Shown: positions 10,280-22,178 of the stretch, one piece after another
Position numbering within the stretch: position 1 is the stretch's first letter
Layout of the letters: each line of letters starts with the position of its first letter
The notes under the pieces: generated by a model
What the model was told of the DNA's origin: nothing
Databases searched by the model: none
The model's input: only the letters and a program-made list of their open reading frames with translations
DNA from: Plantago ovata
Taxonomy: Eukaryota > Streptophyta > Magnoliopsida > Lamiales > Plantaginaceae
NCBI GenBank assembly: GCA_028274465.1
Contig: CM051458.1
Coordinates: forward strand, 11,857,566 to 11,921,565
DNA: 64,000 nucleotides
Reading direction: 5' to 3'
Position numbers and translations under genes: made by a program

Positions 10280-12266
10280 AGAGAGCATAACATTGATATT
10301 TGGAGCATCATATAGACATTGAGGACGTCAACAGTAGAGAATGTAAGTCGAAATCGGAAAAGATGGTAGAAGACTCCTGAGCATCCGAGCAGCTTACTGT
10401 AACCTTCTCAAGGTGTAAAACGTTTGAGGAGGAGGTCCCGATACCACTGCCCTTTCCCCTTCAACAGTTCACATCCTATTGAAGGGCTACATGATGGAGA
10501 ATTCCATAACAGCGGCGGCTAATCTTGAGGATTCTACTCGACAATGCAACTCTACTGGCAATGATGATGGTGACAGTAGTGACAATGAAGGCCATACGGG
10601 CAATGATGATACTAATGGAGGAATTGTTCCTATCTGACCCATAATTGAAACTACCACGCCTACCAGAAGACCTGATGACTTCCCATAAAGCCCACAGAGG
10701 AGGCCCAATAAATCACAAGCAGCATACTCAGCCGACCGAGGCCAAACCATGGGGTAACATCTAGTATCACATCTTATTTCCTCATTTTCTAGGGACTAGC
10801 GTTAATTGCATGAGGGGCGATGGGATTTAAGTGATCTGATGTTGTTATTTTGAGCTTGGTATTGGTAGGATGAGTATAGTACCTCGCATGCTTTATCCGT
10901 CTGCATTTGCATTTGCACGTTTACCGCTTTCTTAGAATTTTTTAGGTTGCATTTCACTACATTCATCCTAGGATAGTCTTGCATGTTTTTTATGGAGTTT
11001 ATTGCCGAATTTTTTGAACTTTTTTATTGGGTAGATCAACTAACTATGCCATTAATCGTATGCTTCATCTCTATGAATTTGTTTGAGATTTTTCTCGCTT
11101 GGCTTGTCACATTTATGTATTGCACTTAGTTAAGCATGATAGTCTCGACATCACTTAGTGGTGTTTTCTCTACTGCGGTTCACGAAGGCCTTTATAATAG
11201 GATGATGCATGTTAGGGTCTTATGGTTGTTTCCCGAGTAATTATGTACCTAAGAGGCAACAAGTCTTCACCCTGCTTTGAGATTGCTAAATGCCTAGGAA
11301 TGAGGTAGTGTAAGGTTGTGTGATCCTTTGTTTATAACCTATTCTTCCGAATAGGTTTGGGGAGGGGGTTACACCATCATTAGACTTGTTTCTGTTTTTC
11401 ATTTTCGTATCGTGAGTTTATTTTTCCTTTTCCGTGAATTTTGTACTCCAACCTATTCTTTCGAATAGGTTTGGGGAAGTCGTGTGAGTCATTTTGTTTC
11501 TCTTTTTGTTATGCTACTGCTGGCTAAAAAAAATCGAAAAAAAAAGAAAGAAAAATTCCAGAAGGAAAAAGAGAAAAAGGAAAAAAAGAATCTGGAAAGA
11601 AAAAAAAGAGAAAAAAGAGAAGACCCCAAAAAAGCAAAAGAAGGGTCCAAAAATAAAGCCAAATAGCAGTTTAGCAAAGTTTGAGTCTTTTCCATTTTTC
11701 GTACTGTTCGTAATTTTGTTTTTCTATTTTTTATCTTTTTTGTCTTAAGTGTCATCTGTTCTAGACCACCCTCGTCCTGCCATTCAGGAAGTGCTGAATA
11801 GCTTAAGACTTTACTTGAGAGATGGGTAGAATAGGGGAGTGTTATCTTTTATAGGGAACCCTCCTTCGTTTGATGAGAGCCAGTACTGGTTCGACCTCTT
11901 TTGAGGAAAAGTCTTAACATGGTGGAACAGCAGTAAGTCCTCAGTTTCATAGGCACGGGGCAACTATTCGTATCTTAGCATGCATCATTACGTCGTCACT
12001 GACTAGGTCCAGGTAGAGAATGTTACGAGAGACTATCTTGTCTTGACATAAGCGCTTATGTGGATGTGTATAAGTCAATCGAGGTATTCTTCAACCTAAA
12101 TTCATGCTTTGATTTATATGGTTTTTGTTCATATGTTATTTGATAGATTTAGTAGATTAGTTTATTTTATTTGGCATGAAACTCCATTTTTGAGTCTTGC
12201 ATGTTTTTTGTATTAGAGTCTAGCTTAGTTGCTTGAGGACAAGCAAATGTTCGGTTTGGGGAGTTT
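10280..12266 (+). other. Non-coding 3' interior of the TR-GAG-like element
   Basis: No convincing gene. It contains a strongly A/G-rich tract (about 11525-11665, runs of GAAAAA and AAAGAAAA), of a kind often seen upstream of the 3' LTR in Athila/Tat elements. It ends in a TTTGGGGAG polypurine tract just before 12267. Lys-rich or Phe-rich open frames across the A/G tract are compositional. Confidence 0.6.
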
Positions 12267-13533
12267 GATGAACGTGTATTTTACACTTTCATTCGAGTCT
12301 TTTTCACCTAATTTAGCTATCCTCTATGTTAATTTAGCTATATTTTAGTACATTTTATTAGAATAGTGTCACGTTTCCCTTTAGATTTTATTTTACAGGT
12401 TTTGGTTGAAAATCGGAGATTTACGGGCAATTATATTGAAGTCTACAAGGAATTGGTGTTCCAGAAGCCTATTTGGAGTATCTGAAGGTTTGCGGATAGG
12501 AATTGGAGTCTAGGGGTCGAATCTGGAGGTTAGAAGGCCATTAGAAGTCTGAAACCGAGTCCGAAAAGGTGAAGAAATCCAAATCCGCGTCGAAAAACGC
12601 GGAAATTCCGCGAAAAACTGGGGGGCGAACCGCCCCATGGCTCGGGCGAACCGCCCCGGAGTATTTTCGGGCCTATATATAGTTGCGAGTTTTCTCTCCG
12701 AAATTCATATCTTTCCAAGCCTACTTTCTCACCTCTCTCTATAGTTTTAGGTAGGAACTACCCGGGGCCTGTCCTGGGAGTTCCATAGCTTAGAGGATAC
12801 TTTTTCATAGCAGTTTGGAGCTCGTAGGACCACAATCATCCGGAGATTGACAACCTTCGGTAACTTTGTATCTTACAACTTTTAACTACTTATTTTATAT
12901 ATTCTTTCAATATGTTTTCTTGTATGATTGCTATTGATTGCATGCACATTATGAGTAGCTAAATTTATCGTTGGTGGTAGTATGTGAATTCTTAGCGAGG
13001 GAAGATAATCATGCTAATGGCTATATCGCACATTATACTCCGTGTCATTGCTTTATTTCGTTGATGAGTTGAACACCAAAATTCTCGTATGTTGTATTGA
13101 TCATTATGCACACTTGGACACTTGTCGGCCAATCAGACTTAATTATCTTCGTAGTGTTGAATGATTACGGAACACAATAGGACGTTAGTTGTTGGCAGGT
13201 CAGACCCATATTATCTTCGTAGTGCTTAATACTCGCAACAGGACCCAAGATTCATTCAAAGATCTCTATGCAAGACCGAGGAATTTATGCATGATTATCG
13301 ACCCATTATGTTAAGAAGGACCATACTATCACCAACCTCCATTATCTGCTTGAAAACCCCTATTGCTTTTTATCTGTTGTTTTATATTTTCTTGTTAAAC
13401 AGATAAAGCTAGTTATAGTCCTGAGAGAACGACACTCGAGTCATTCTACTGCTACACTACGGTTTTCGTTGTAGTTGTGGATTGCCTTTGGCTAATTACA
13501 AATTTAATTGATCGAATCTGACACGTTCATCAG
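12267..13533 (+). repeat. 3' LTR of the TR-GAG-like element
   Basis: 1267 bp, nearly identical to 5629-6908 apart from scattered substitutions and a different last about 50 bp. It ends ACACGTTCATCA and is followed by the GTTGA duplication. The hairpin GGGGCGAACCGCCCC is at 12622-12636. Confidence 0.92.
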
Positions 13534-13538
13534 TTGAC

Positions 13539-14198
13539 ACAATCCCGACCTCAACACCCTCTCAGGTATCTGAAAATTCATGTGATATTTTATGTCTACA
13601 CAGTTCTATTAGTTCTGATGCAGGGGAAGATTATGTCAATAATGAAGAAGATCAAATCTCTGAAGAAGAAGCTATGGCTGAGATACACAGTATGTATGAT
13701 AAGCTTCTAGCTATTTGTAGCCAACAGAAGAAAGCAATCGAAGCACTAACCAAGGAGAATTCCAGCATGAAGGATGTAATAACTAGCCTTGAAGTTGCTG
13801 TAACAAAAGGGGATGTTGCCCTTATTGTAAGTGAGAAACTTGCTAAATCTGAGCGTATACTTGTAAGCTTTACTGAATCTTCTCAAAGGCTAGATGCATG
13901 TTTAGGTCTTGGTAACATTGGTACCACTGGTCTAGGTTATCCCTTGAAAGAAAGAACTTCTGATTCATATTTTCCTGAAGGTCCTAAGTTTGTAAAACCA
14001 CAAGTGACTGAGTCTAAGGAACCTAAACCCAAGGTGTCTAAAACACAGGGTAAAGGAAGCAAAGATAAGGCTACTAGTGAGACTTCTTCTAAAAAGAAAA
14101 GTGTTTATGTCTGCAATTTTTGTAGCAATGAAGGTCATATCAAACCTTACTGCCGTCTTTATCATAAAACTTTTAAGAAGAAACAGGATAATAAATAG
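13539..14198 (+). pseudogene. Sirevirus gag, C-terminal part with second CCHC knuckle
   Basis: Gag of the outer Copia element resumes after the GTTGA duplication. A long open frame (ATG-like position at 13674) encodes a coiled-coil-like segment (MAEIHSMYDKLLAICSQQKK onward), a basic linker, and a knuckle CNFCSNEGHIKPYC at about 14113-14154. A second C-terminal knuckle after a coiled coil is characteristic of Sirevirus Gag. The frame stops at 14196-14198, before the protease in another frame. Confidence 0.8.
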
Positions 14199-17100
14199 GT
14201 GTTTCCTGAAGAGTTGTCCACCCCCCTTCCCTAGTCAACCCCCCTTCTACAGAATCATCTAGTTCATCCTCTGATAATCCACAAGACCCTTCCCTTACAT
14301 GCAATATTGTTCTAGGTGTTGTTGATTCTGACCTTGCAGGTACATGGTACTTTGATAGTGGGTGCTCTCATCATATGACTGGAACACGAGATTTTTTAAC
14401 CAATTTTATTGCTAGGGAATCTGGTTCTGTCACTTATGGTGGTGGTTCAAAAGGGAAAATTCTTGGTATTGGTGAGCTTGATATTCCAGGTTTTCCATCT
14501 CTTAGAGATGTGTATCTTGTCAATCGACTTAAGGCTAATAACATAAGTGTTAGTCAATTGTTTGATGCTAATCACTGTGTTAAGTTGACAAGAGTACATG
14601 TACCGTATACAATGCTGAAAATCAATGTGTTATGACAGATCATAGATCAGGTGACAATTGCTATTCGACTGGAACACACTTGTTGTGCAATCAAGTCAAG
14701 ATGGAGGAAGCCACTCTTTGGCATCAAAAGCTTGGACATGTTAACTACAAAAACATGGACAAACTTTTAAAACTGGAAGCTGTCAATGGTGTTCCAAAGC
14801 TATCTCAATCTGGGAAGATTGTGTGTGGTGACTGCTTAAGAGGTAAACAGGCGAGGGTTGCCCATAGTGTTGCTCAACCTAGTGCTCAACCCTCAGGTAC
14901 GTCTTCTTGTTTTGGAACTCATGCATATGGATTTGATGGGTCCAATGAAAGTCAGTACTATTGGTGGTAAGAATATGTGTATGTGATTGTTGATGACTTT
15001 TCTAGATTCACTTGGGTCTCTTTCTTAAAAGATAAGTCACCAACTTTTGAAGCTTTCACTACTTTGCATGCTAGAAGTTAAGAACATGTATAACTCATCT
15101 ATCAAAAGAATTAGGTCCGACCATGGAAGAGAATTTGAAAATTCATCTTTTTTCAATTTTTGTAATAAAGAAGGAATCTTCCATGAGTATTCTGCTCCCA
15201 AAACTCCCCAACAAAATGGGATCGCAGAAAGAAAGAATAGGATTTAAAAGAGATGGGTAGGGTTATGCTTAGTTCCATGAATATTGCAAAACATTTTTGG
15301 GGTGAAGCTTTTAATACAGCATGTCATATTATCAATAGAGTCTACTTGAGACTTGGAACCACCATGACATCTTATGAGATTTTAAAAGGCAAGAAACCTA
15401 ACTTGAAGTACTTTCATGTCTTTGGCTGTGTCTGCTATATCCTTAATGATAGAGATTATTTGTCTAAGTTAGATGCTAAGAATGATAAAGTTGTTTTTCT
15501 TGGCTACACTGACAATAGTCATGCCTTCAGAGTGTACAATCTAAGGACAAAAACTATTCAAGAGTCAGTCAATGTTACTTTTGATGATTCTCTTAGTATA
15601 ACAGGACAAAAGATGAAGCAGGTACATTAGACATAGTACAATTGCCTTATGTATCTCCACAGGTTTCAGTTGAGAAGACTGCAGTTGCAGAATCCAGCGG
15701 GGTTGATAAAGAGGTTGTCCCAACACCTACACCAACCCCTATGTCTGTGCAGAACCTGTTCCTCAAACAGTCGATCCACCAACACCACAGGCTGTTCTCG
15801 ATACTCCTGATGACCATGATACACCTGAAGGAAGTGAAAACAATGTTGCATCTGATGATGATCAAGAAGATGAGGGTACTACTGAAGGTACTCCTACCAC
15901 AAGTCTGAGAAATAAGTCTAAACAAAGTACTACTGAAGGTACTTCTTCCACCAGAGAACTTCGTGAAAAGCCACCTGTAGACTATAGGAAACTTTATGGA
16001 CTTAAAGCCAACATGGTAATGACATGTGTTTGTTGTAATGATGAGTCACATGCCAAGTTACACATTACTTGTTATGTTTCTGCATTTGAACCTAAGAATG
16101 TTAAGGAAGCTCTTACTGATAATCTTTGGATTCGTGCTATGCAAGAAGAACTTAATCAGTTTCAAAAACTTGATGTTTGGGAATTAGTGCCTAGGCCTGA
16201 AAATACTAATGTGATAGGTACTAAGTGGATTTTCAAAAACAAAAGTGATGAAAGTGGGGTGGTTGTTAGACTTAGAAACAAGGCTAGATTAGTAGCTCCA
16301 GGCTATACACATGTAGAAGGGGTAGATTATGAAGAAACCTTTGCTCTTGTTGCTATAATTGAATCTATTCGACTACTTCTTGCTATTGCATGTTTTCTTA
16401 AGATTACCTTGTATCAAATGGATGTTAAAGGTGCTTTCTTGTATGGAGAGATTGATGTTGATGCTTACCTTGAGCAACCTAAAGGCTTTACTGATCCTTT
16501 TAATCCTGATTATGTCTATAAACTTAAGAAAGCTTTGTATGGACTCAAACAAGCTCCCAGAGCTTGGTATGAGAAGCTAACTGAATTTCTTCTTGATTTT
16601 GACTTTAAAAGAGGTCTTAGATCAGACAACCATGTGTGTATTGCTCAGATCTATGTTGACGACATTGTCTTTGGCTCCAGCAGCAAACAACTTTTGTACA
16701 AGTTTGTCAAAGCTATGTCAACCAATTTCGAGATGAGTATGATTGGTGAACTGATCTTCTTCTTGGGTCCACAGATTAAGCAACAAAAGCATGGTCTATT
16801 CCTGAACCAGTCAAAATATGTAAGGAATCTAGTGAAGAGATTTGGCCTGGAAAGTGGAAAACCCTTAAAAAACTCCAATGGGTTCCATTGTGAAAATCAA
16901 CAGAGACGGGGTTGAGGAGAGTGTTGATCCAACCCTCTACAGATCCATGATTGGTAGCCTCCTATATCTTTCGGTATCAAGACCAGACATCATGTATGCA
17001 GTATGTGTGTGTGTGCTAGGTATCAGTCTGATCCCAAAATCACCCACTTGAATGCTGTCAAAAGAATCCTAAGGTATGTTTATGGAACCATTGAACTTGG

Positions 17101-17441
17101 TATATGGTATACTAGAGATACTACTTTAAATATTTGTGGTTTTTCTGATTCTGATTGAGCTGGTGATTTAGATGATAGGAAGTCTACTAGTGGAGGATGT
17201 TTCTATTTAGTAAATAACTTAGTTTCTTGGTTTAGCAAAAAGCAAAACTGTGTTTCTTTGTCAACAACTGAAGCAGAATATGTTGCAGCTGGTAGTTGGG
17301 CTACTCAACTTTTGTGGTTAAAGTCTATGCTATCAGACTATGTTTTTAAGTGTGATTCAATGTTACTTTTATGTGATAATTTGAGTGCTATTCATTTGTC
17401 TTATAACCCTGTACATCATGCTAGGTCTAAACATATAGATA

Positions 17442-18687
17442 CACTACTAGATAAACTGAGAATAGTGACGCAAATTAGCGACGCATAACCATGCGTTGCT
17501 AATTTTAGCGACCCATAGCCCATGCGTCGCTTCGACGCATGGGCTATGGGTCGCTAAAATTAGCGACGCATGGGCTATGGGTCGCAAAAACTGCATAATT
17601 TTCAGGTGGGTCTCCTCACATTCAACTAGAGCTATAGGGCTCATCTGTTATCGGATTGGTGCGAATAACCTACCGTTGGATACCTCGTTGAGTTATCTAC
17701 GCGTGGACATTGATTGAAGTTGATTCAATATCGTATGAAGGAGTTATAGATGAAATGGCTAGACTGCACTAATATTGCACACTTGAACGACTCCAAAACC
17801 TTTATCCGAACTTCTGAATATGTGCTTCTAAGGTAAGTCTAAGTTTTTCCCAAATGAAATTCTTGGCTTAAATCAAACTACGGTCACTCACGAACATATC
17901 CATGGAGATCGAGAAACTTCAACAAGGTCACTTTGCAGCGTTTTAAGCTCAAAATCACAGTTTCGTACCTAAGTGCTTGAAACATGAAAACATCAAAACG
18001 TGACACTATTCTACAAAACTAAAAAGAAAAAACACTTAAAAAATAAGGAGTGCACAAAGAATATAAAATAACACCAAAACTGAAGTCCGTAACTAAGTAA
18101 CCCCAACCGTTCAAAAATAAACTATTAGTGTCTATAAGTAACTCAACCGTTAAGAAATAAATAAAAAAAATTAAAATTTAGTGACCTATTCCTTAGATAG
18201 TCCACTTAGTAATTGAGATATCTCAAACCGTATGAAGATATAAACGGTTTATAAATATAAACATATGGAAGTGACTATGAAGAGCAATAACTATATATTA
18301 TCTAGAACTTATACAAGAATTATCACAAGTATTGGTAGCCGAGTGGTAAGGGTGTTGGGTAAGGATGTCCTAGGTTCGAAACCTAGGAAACACAAGGTGG
18401 AGTAGAGAGGAGAATTTATTTTTAATAAAATTTTCCAGAAATTAGCGACGCATAGAATGGGTCGCTAATTTAGCGACCCATAGCTCATGGGTCGCTAACT
18501 AGCGACCCATCGCTAATTAGCGACGCATGGGGGCCCATGCATCGCCTCGCCATTTAGCGACCAGCCATTTAGCGACGCAATTTCTATGCGTCGCTAATGG
18601 GTCGCAAATGGGGAGCTGTTTAGCGACGCATGGGGAGCTGTTTAGCGACGCATGGGAGCGTCACTAAACCCATTTTTTCTTGTAGTG
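17442..18687 (+). mobile_element. CACTA-like element 3 (non-autonomous), TSD ATA
   Basis: The 1246-bp insert has ends CACTACTAG and TTCTTGTAGTG and the duplication ATA at 17439-17441 and 18688-18690. Subterminal repeats are AGCGACGCAT and AGCGACCCAT in both orientations (17466-17585, 18440-18660), a variant of the AGCGACGGAT motif of elements 1 and 2. No transposase coding was seen; the middle holds a tRNA-like sequence. The left terminus is mutated relative to CACTACAAG. Confidence 0.85.
18331..18400 (+). pseudogene. tRNA-like sequence in CACTA-like element 3
   Basis: TAGCCGAGTGG (18336-18346) resembles a pol III A box of the tRNA-Ser/Leu class and GGTTCGAAACC (18373-18383) a B box with a possible T stem-loop. 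The anticodon region is not clear, so this is at most a tRNA relic or a tRNA-derived promoter. Confidence 0.4.
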
Positions 18688-18845
18688 ATATAGGACACCA
18701 TTTTCTGAGAGAACTTGTTGAGGCTCATGTTTTAGACATTGAACATATAGAAACAACCCACCAACTTGCTGATTTGTTCACAAAGCCTTTGGATACTAAG
18801 AGATTTCTAAGTCTTAGGAGGTCTCTTGGTCTCTGCACTGTCTGA

Positions 18846-20147
18846 AAAATAGGGTTGTCCCAGGGGTTGACTTAACACCACAGTGAACACATGTAGTCTG
18901 CATGTGGTGTGTGTGTGTCTGTATTTTCAATTTTGTGCGTCTATGATAGCATTTACTTGCTATGTGTATATTTCGTGTCAGTCTACGTACTATGTTGCAA
19001 GTAAGCTGTTTGTAAGATTTCTTGGAATGCATGAGAAAAGGAACTCTTTAAAAATTACTAGTCCCTGTTGACCCTTGTTTTGCACACTTATTGGAAGCCT
19101 TCTCCTGGAGCTTAAGCAGCTCAAATTTTGTGATTGACTAATCCTGTCTTTCATATCTAGGAATCTTGAATTTTCTATTTGCATATCTATGCTTTTTAAC
19201 AGGAGAAGAGCACATTAGGGGCCTTGAATTCTCTAATTGTTGCTAAACAAGTGTCACAAAGGCCCGAAAGGCAAGGAAGGTAAGACTTGTCTCAGGTTTT
19301 CTGGAAATCTTTGGGTCTCAAGTCTATGAAGGATTGGAAAGAAACAAAAGCAAAAAGCTGCATTACATATGAACAGCATTTAAAAAATAGTTTTGCAAAA
19401 TCGCTCATAGACATTGCACTGAGATTTAAACAAAGACCAGAGAACAACTTGTTTCAAACGTTTTCAAAAATTCAAAAGGGAAAAATACAGGTGAGGCTTT
19501 TGATGATTACTGAGTTTCTTGATCGAGTGTTGACCAGGAGGTTGAAACACCTTACCCAACACCTCTGGACTGTCTTGCGAAATTATGTGATTTAAAATTT
19601 TTGTTAATGTATTTTTGGATATTTTTTTGAGTCTAGGTAAACTCTCTGAGTTGTGTCTAGGTGTTGGTGTACATGTAGGTCTGCATTAAGTGGGAGTGCA
19701 CATATGCATTGGGGATTATAAAGGATCTTGTTCTGTTTTTAGTTAAATTGACTAGCTAAGTTAATTTATCTATACAAAGATCCTCCATTAGTTTAATTCC
19801 TAAAGTTTATTTTGCTGTCTTGATCTTGAATTTTTTATAAAATTGTTTTTCATATGTTTTGGTATACCATATATATATCTGGTGATTTGGTTTCTAACCT
19901 TTTTACAGATATAAACTTGAAGCATACCAAAACAAAGATCTTGACAATTATGCAAGTGTGCGTTACCTTTCCCACAGATCCAACATGCCCTACCAAGGTT
20001 AGTTTAATATTTTAAAAAAAAAACCTCCCCACCTTCTCCCAACTTCACAACTCGAGCTCTCTCTATCTCTGTTTCTCAAAACTCCAAACCCTTTCCCCAA
20101 CCTCAACTCCATAGCCTATATTGCTCTCTTTCTTCCCGATTTTCACC
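18846..20147 (+). other. Spacer between pol and the env-like ORF of the Sirevirus
   Basis: AT-rich, with no long open frame worth calling. Sireviruses carry such a spacer before their extra 3' ORF, and it may hold an intron or a promoter, but I see no clear sites. A 102-codon frame at 19287-19595 shows no recognisable motif. Confidence 0.5.
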
Positions 20148-22031
20148 ATGGATGCTTCAAAATCGTCATCTCCTACACACAGTCCAGTTGCCCAACCTAC
20201 TGTTACTCCAATTTCGCCATCCCAAGCTCACATTTCAACGGTTGAGCCACTGACTGCTCAATCTCAAGCTCCGGCGACCGAAATGGTTCCCATTGCTGCG
20301 GGTTCTTCTCAACAGACTGTCATTGCCATGGATACTCCACTCCATTTCGGTTCCAGCCCGACTAAGGCTAGGGTTTCTGCAATTCCTTCTTCATCTAAGG
20401 TAACACCTATCTCTGAATCTATTATTGATGTTGATAAATTGCCTGAGCCACATATGTCTTCATTTCGTGTCTCTGGAACTGGGTTGTCTGGTGCCCGTAC
20501 TGCACTTTTTCCGGATAAAAAGTCCAACGTTTAAGTTTCTGTTGATTGTGGGTCTAGTAAGTCTAAGTCTGCTACGTCTAGTAGTGAGGATTCAGAGGAA
20601 CTTCTTTTGGATATTTACAACAAGGTTAGGAAGAATTTGGGTCGTGGTAATTCTCCAACTGGTGACCAGTCTAGTGTTAATCCTACTGATGGGGTTAATG
20701 ATGATGATGATTCTGATAGTGAGTCTACTGAGAGTGATGATAGTAGGGATTCTACTGCTAAAATCACTAGGTAGGATGAACAAGCTGCTAGGCAGGATGA
20801 AATTGATGATTTGATTGATGAAGTTGCTGATGGGGTTGATGAGGAGATTTGTGTGAACCCTCCTGTTGCAAAGTCTGGCTATCTTTCTAATTTTGTGCCA
20901 GATGCCTATAAAGTTGAATTTTATGCTGAGAAACATGTGGCTGACTGGCATGATTATGCTGATAGGTCTGTTATTCCTGAACGTGTGCTTGATGAGATTT
21001 TTTTCAAAAAGCACAATGTCTATGGCTTTCTTGAGAAGCTACAATGGTTAGGGAGTGTTACTAATGTGCACGGTTATAGTATTGAAGCTGTGAGATAGTT
21101 CTACTGCTCTTTATCAAAGAATATCTCTGATGAGGACCATCCCAAGTATGCACTGGCTTATTTTAGGGAGGCTTTGTATGACTTTACTCCCCAGCTCATT
21201 AATGAGTTTCTTAGCGTTCCTAATGTCAAGGATCACATGGTCTTTGGAAATCAGATGGATGAGGTTGTCTCTACTATCACTGATGGTCAGATCACTACTT
21301 GGCCTAAGAAGAACAAACCTCCTGTTTCCAAGCTCACTCCTTTCATGACTGTCATGCTTGTTGTGGCCATTAAGAAATGGCTTCCTTCCTCCAACAGGAC
21401 ACAGATCTCCATACCATTGGCTTGTTTTCTATATAAGCTCAAGAAAGGCTTGCCCATTAATCTTGGTCTCCAAATATTGAGACATATGGCTGCTGTGAAG
21501 ATAAAGGGGAAACTGTCTTTCCTGCCCTACCGAAGGCTTATTTGTGGGATGCTTGCTGCGGATGGCTATAAATTTGTGGCGAAAGATCAACTTGTGAAGT
21601 CTCCAGAAACCATCAAAATTCTGGATTCTTATCTTACCAAGCCTGGCAATGATATGCCCTGTCTTCTTAAAGGGGTTCAGCCGGAGGTTGACCCAACACC
21701 TTCCCAGCTTGCTCCTTCTACTATTCTTGGTTCCTCTGTTGATGCTGCTTCTGCTGATTATGCTTCTTTGTATGGTGGGTTGTTATCTGCAAATGCTATT
21801 GATCAGCTCAAAAAATATGATGAGTTGATTGCTTTGCAACAAGCTGAGTTGGATACTTTGAAGAGGCTTAGATCTCAATATCTGTTTGCCCATACTACAC
21901 CTCAAGGGGGAGAAGAGCACATGGAGTCAAGGAAGAGAAAAAGGATGACTGACCAAGGAGTATGTTCCTTGAAGTCTCTAATTGATTGCAATCTAATTCT
22001 GACAAGTAGATTTAATCGTAAGTCTAAGTAG
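20148..22031 (+). pseudogene. Env-like extra ORF of the Sirevirus, three in-frame stops
   Basis: This is the additional ORF after pol that defines env-carrying Sireviruses; its function is unproven. The ATG at 20148 opens a single reading frame of about 627 codons without frameshifts, broken only by TAA (20532), TAG (20772) and TAG (21096). The N-terminus is Ser/Pro/Thr-rich. An acidic Asp/Ser stretch follows (20690-20760), then a conserved globular block (about 20860-21660) resembling the plant transposon protein / env-like domain. A short coiled coil (LKKYDELIALQQAELDTLKR, about 21808-21867) and a basic tail follow. I see no clear fusion or transmembrane segment. The stops make this copy non-coding. 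Confidence 0.65.
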
Positions 22032-22083
22032 TCTTCTGCATGTGTTTAAGTACTAAGCTATAGTTAGATATGTTGCATATGTT

Positions 22084-22149
22084 ATGTTTTATTGATCTAA
22101 CTATGCAGGTTCAGTGATGTTTTATTGATCTAACTATGCAGGTTCAGTG
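22084..22149 (+). repeat. 33-bp tandem duplication
   Basis: A 33-bp unit beginning ATGTTTTATTGATC occurs twice head to tail (22084-22116 and 22117-22149), in the 3' untranslated part of the Sirevirus just before its polypurine tract. Confidence 0.9.
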
Positions 22150-22163
22150 ATGTGTAGAATGGC

Positions 22164-22178
22164 AAAAAGGGGGGAGAT
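22164..22178 (+). promoter_or_regulatory. Polypurine tract of the Sirevirus
   Basis: AAAAAGGGGGGAGAT directly precedes TGTAAG, the start of the 3' LTR. This is the usual plus-strand primer position in plant Copia elements. Confidence 0.8.

Larger units (their letters stand above)
5629..13533 (+). mobile_element. LTR retrotransposon with gag domain but no pol (TR-GAG-like), TSD GTTGA
   Basis: The two LTRs (5629-6908, 12267-13533) begin TGATGAACGTGT; the outer right end reads ACACGTTCATCA, its exact complement. The 5-bp duplication GTTGA is at 5624-5628 and 13534-13538. A tRNA-Asp type primer site follows the 5' LTR and a TTTGGGGAG polypurine tract precedes the 3' LTR. The 5.4-kb interior codes for a Retrotrans_gag domain and a zinc knuckle, but I see no protease, RT, RNase H or integrase. 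That fits non-autonomous terminal-repeat elements with only a GAG domain, here of Athila/Tat type by gag and primer site. The LTRs differ at about 14 sites by eye outside their last 50 bp, so insertion is fairly recent. Confidence 0.9.
14342..18845 (+). pseudogene. Sirevirus pol: protease, integrase, RT, RNase H
   Basis: Domains in order: protease (DSGCSHHMTG at about 14354-14385); gag-pre-integrase LWHQKLGHVNYKNMDKLLK with CGDCLRGKQ (14717-14850); integrase core ending RSDHGREFENSSFF and PQQNGIAERKN (15110-15240); and integrase C-terminus 15253-15630. RT follows at 16130-16915 with GTKWIFKNK, YQMDVKGAFLYGE and intact YVDDIVFG (about 16651-16674). RNase H is at about 17140-17441 and 18691-18845 (STTEAEYVAAG, ARSKHID, then LADLFTKPL near the end). 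Frames are broken at several places (for example 14635, 14970, 15247, 15630, 16915, 17157). The CACTA-like insert at 17442-18687 splits RNase H; skipping it restores the conserved SKHID-to-HHFLRE junction. Confidence 0.88.

Noticed and set aside
11484..11755. Lys/Glu-rich and Phe/Ser-rich ORFs
   Set aside because: They arise from the A/G-rich tract near the 3' LTR of the gag-only element; low complexity.
19287..19595. 102-codon ORF between pol and env-like ORF
   Set aside because: No motif, not in a conserved Sirevirus position that I recognise; left within the spacer entry.
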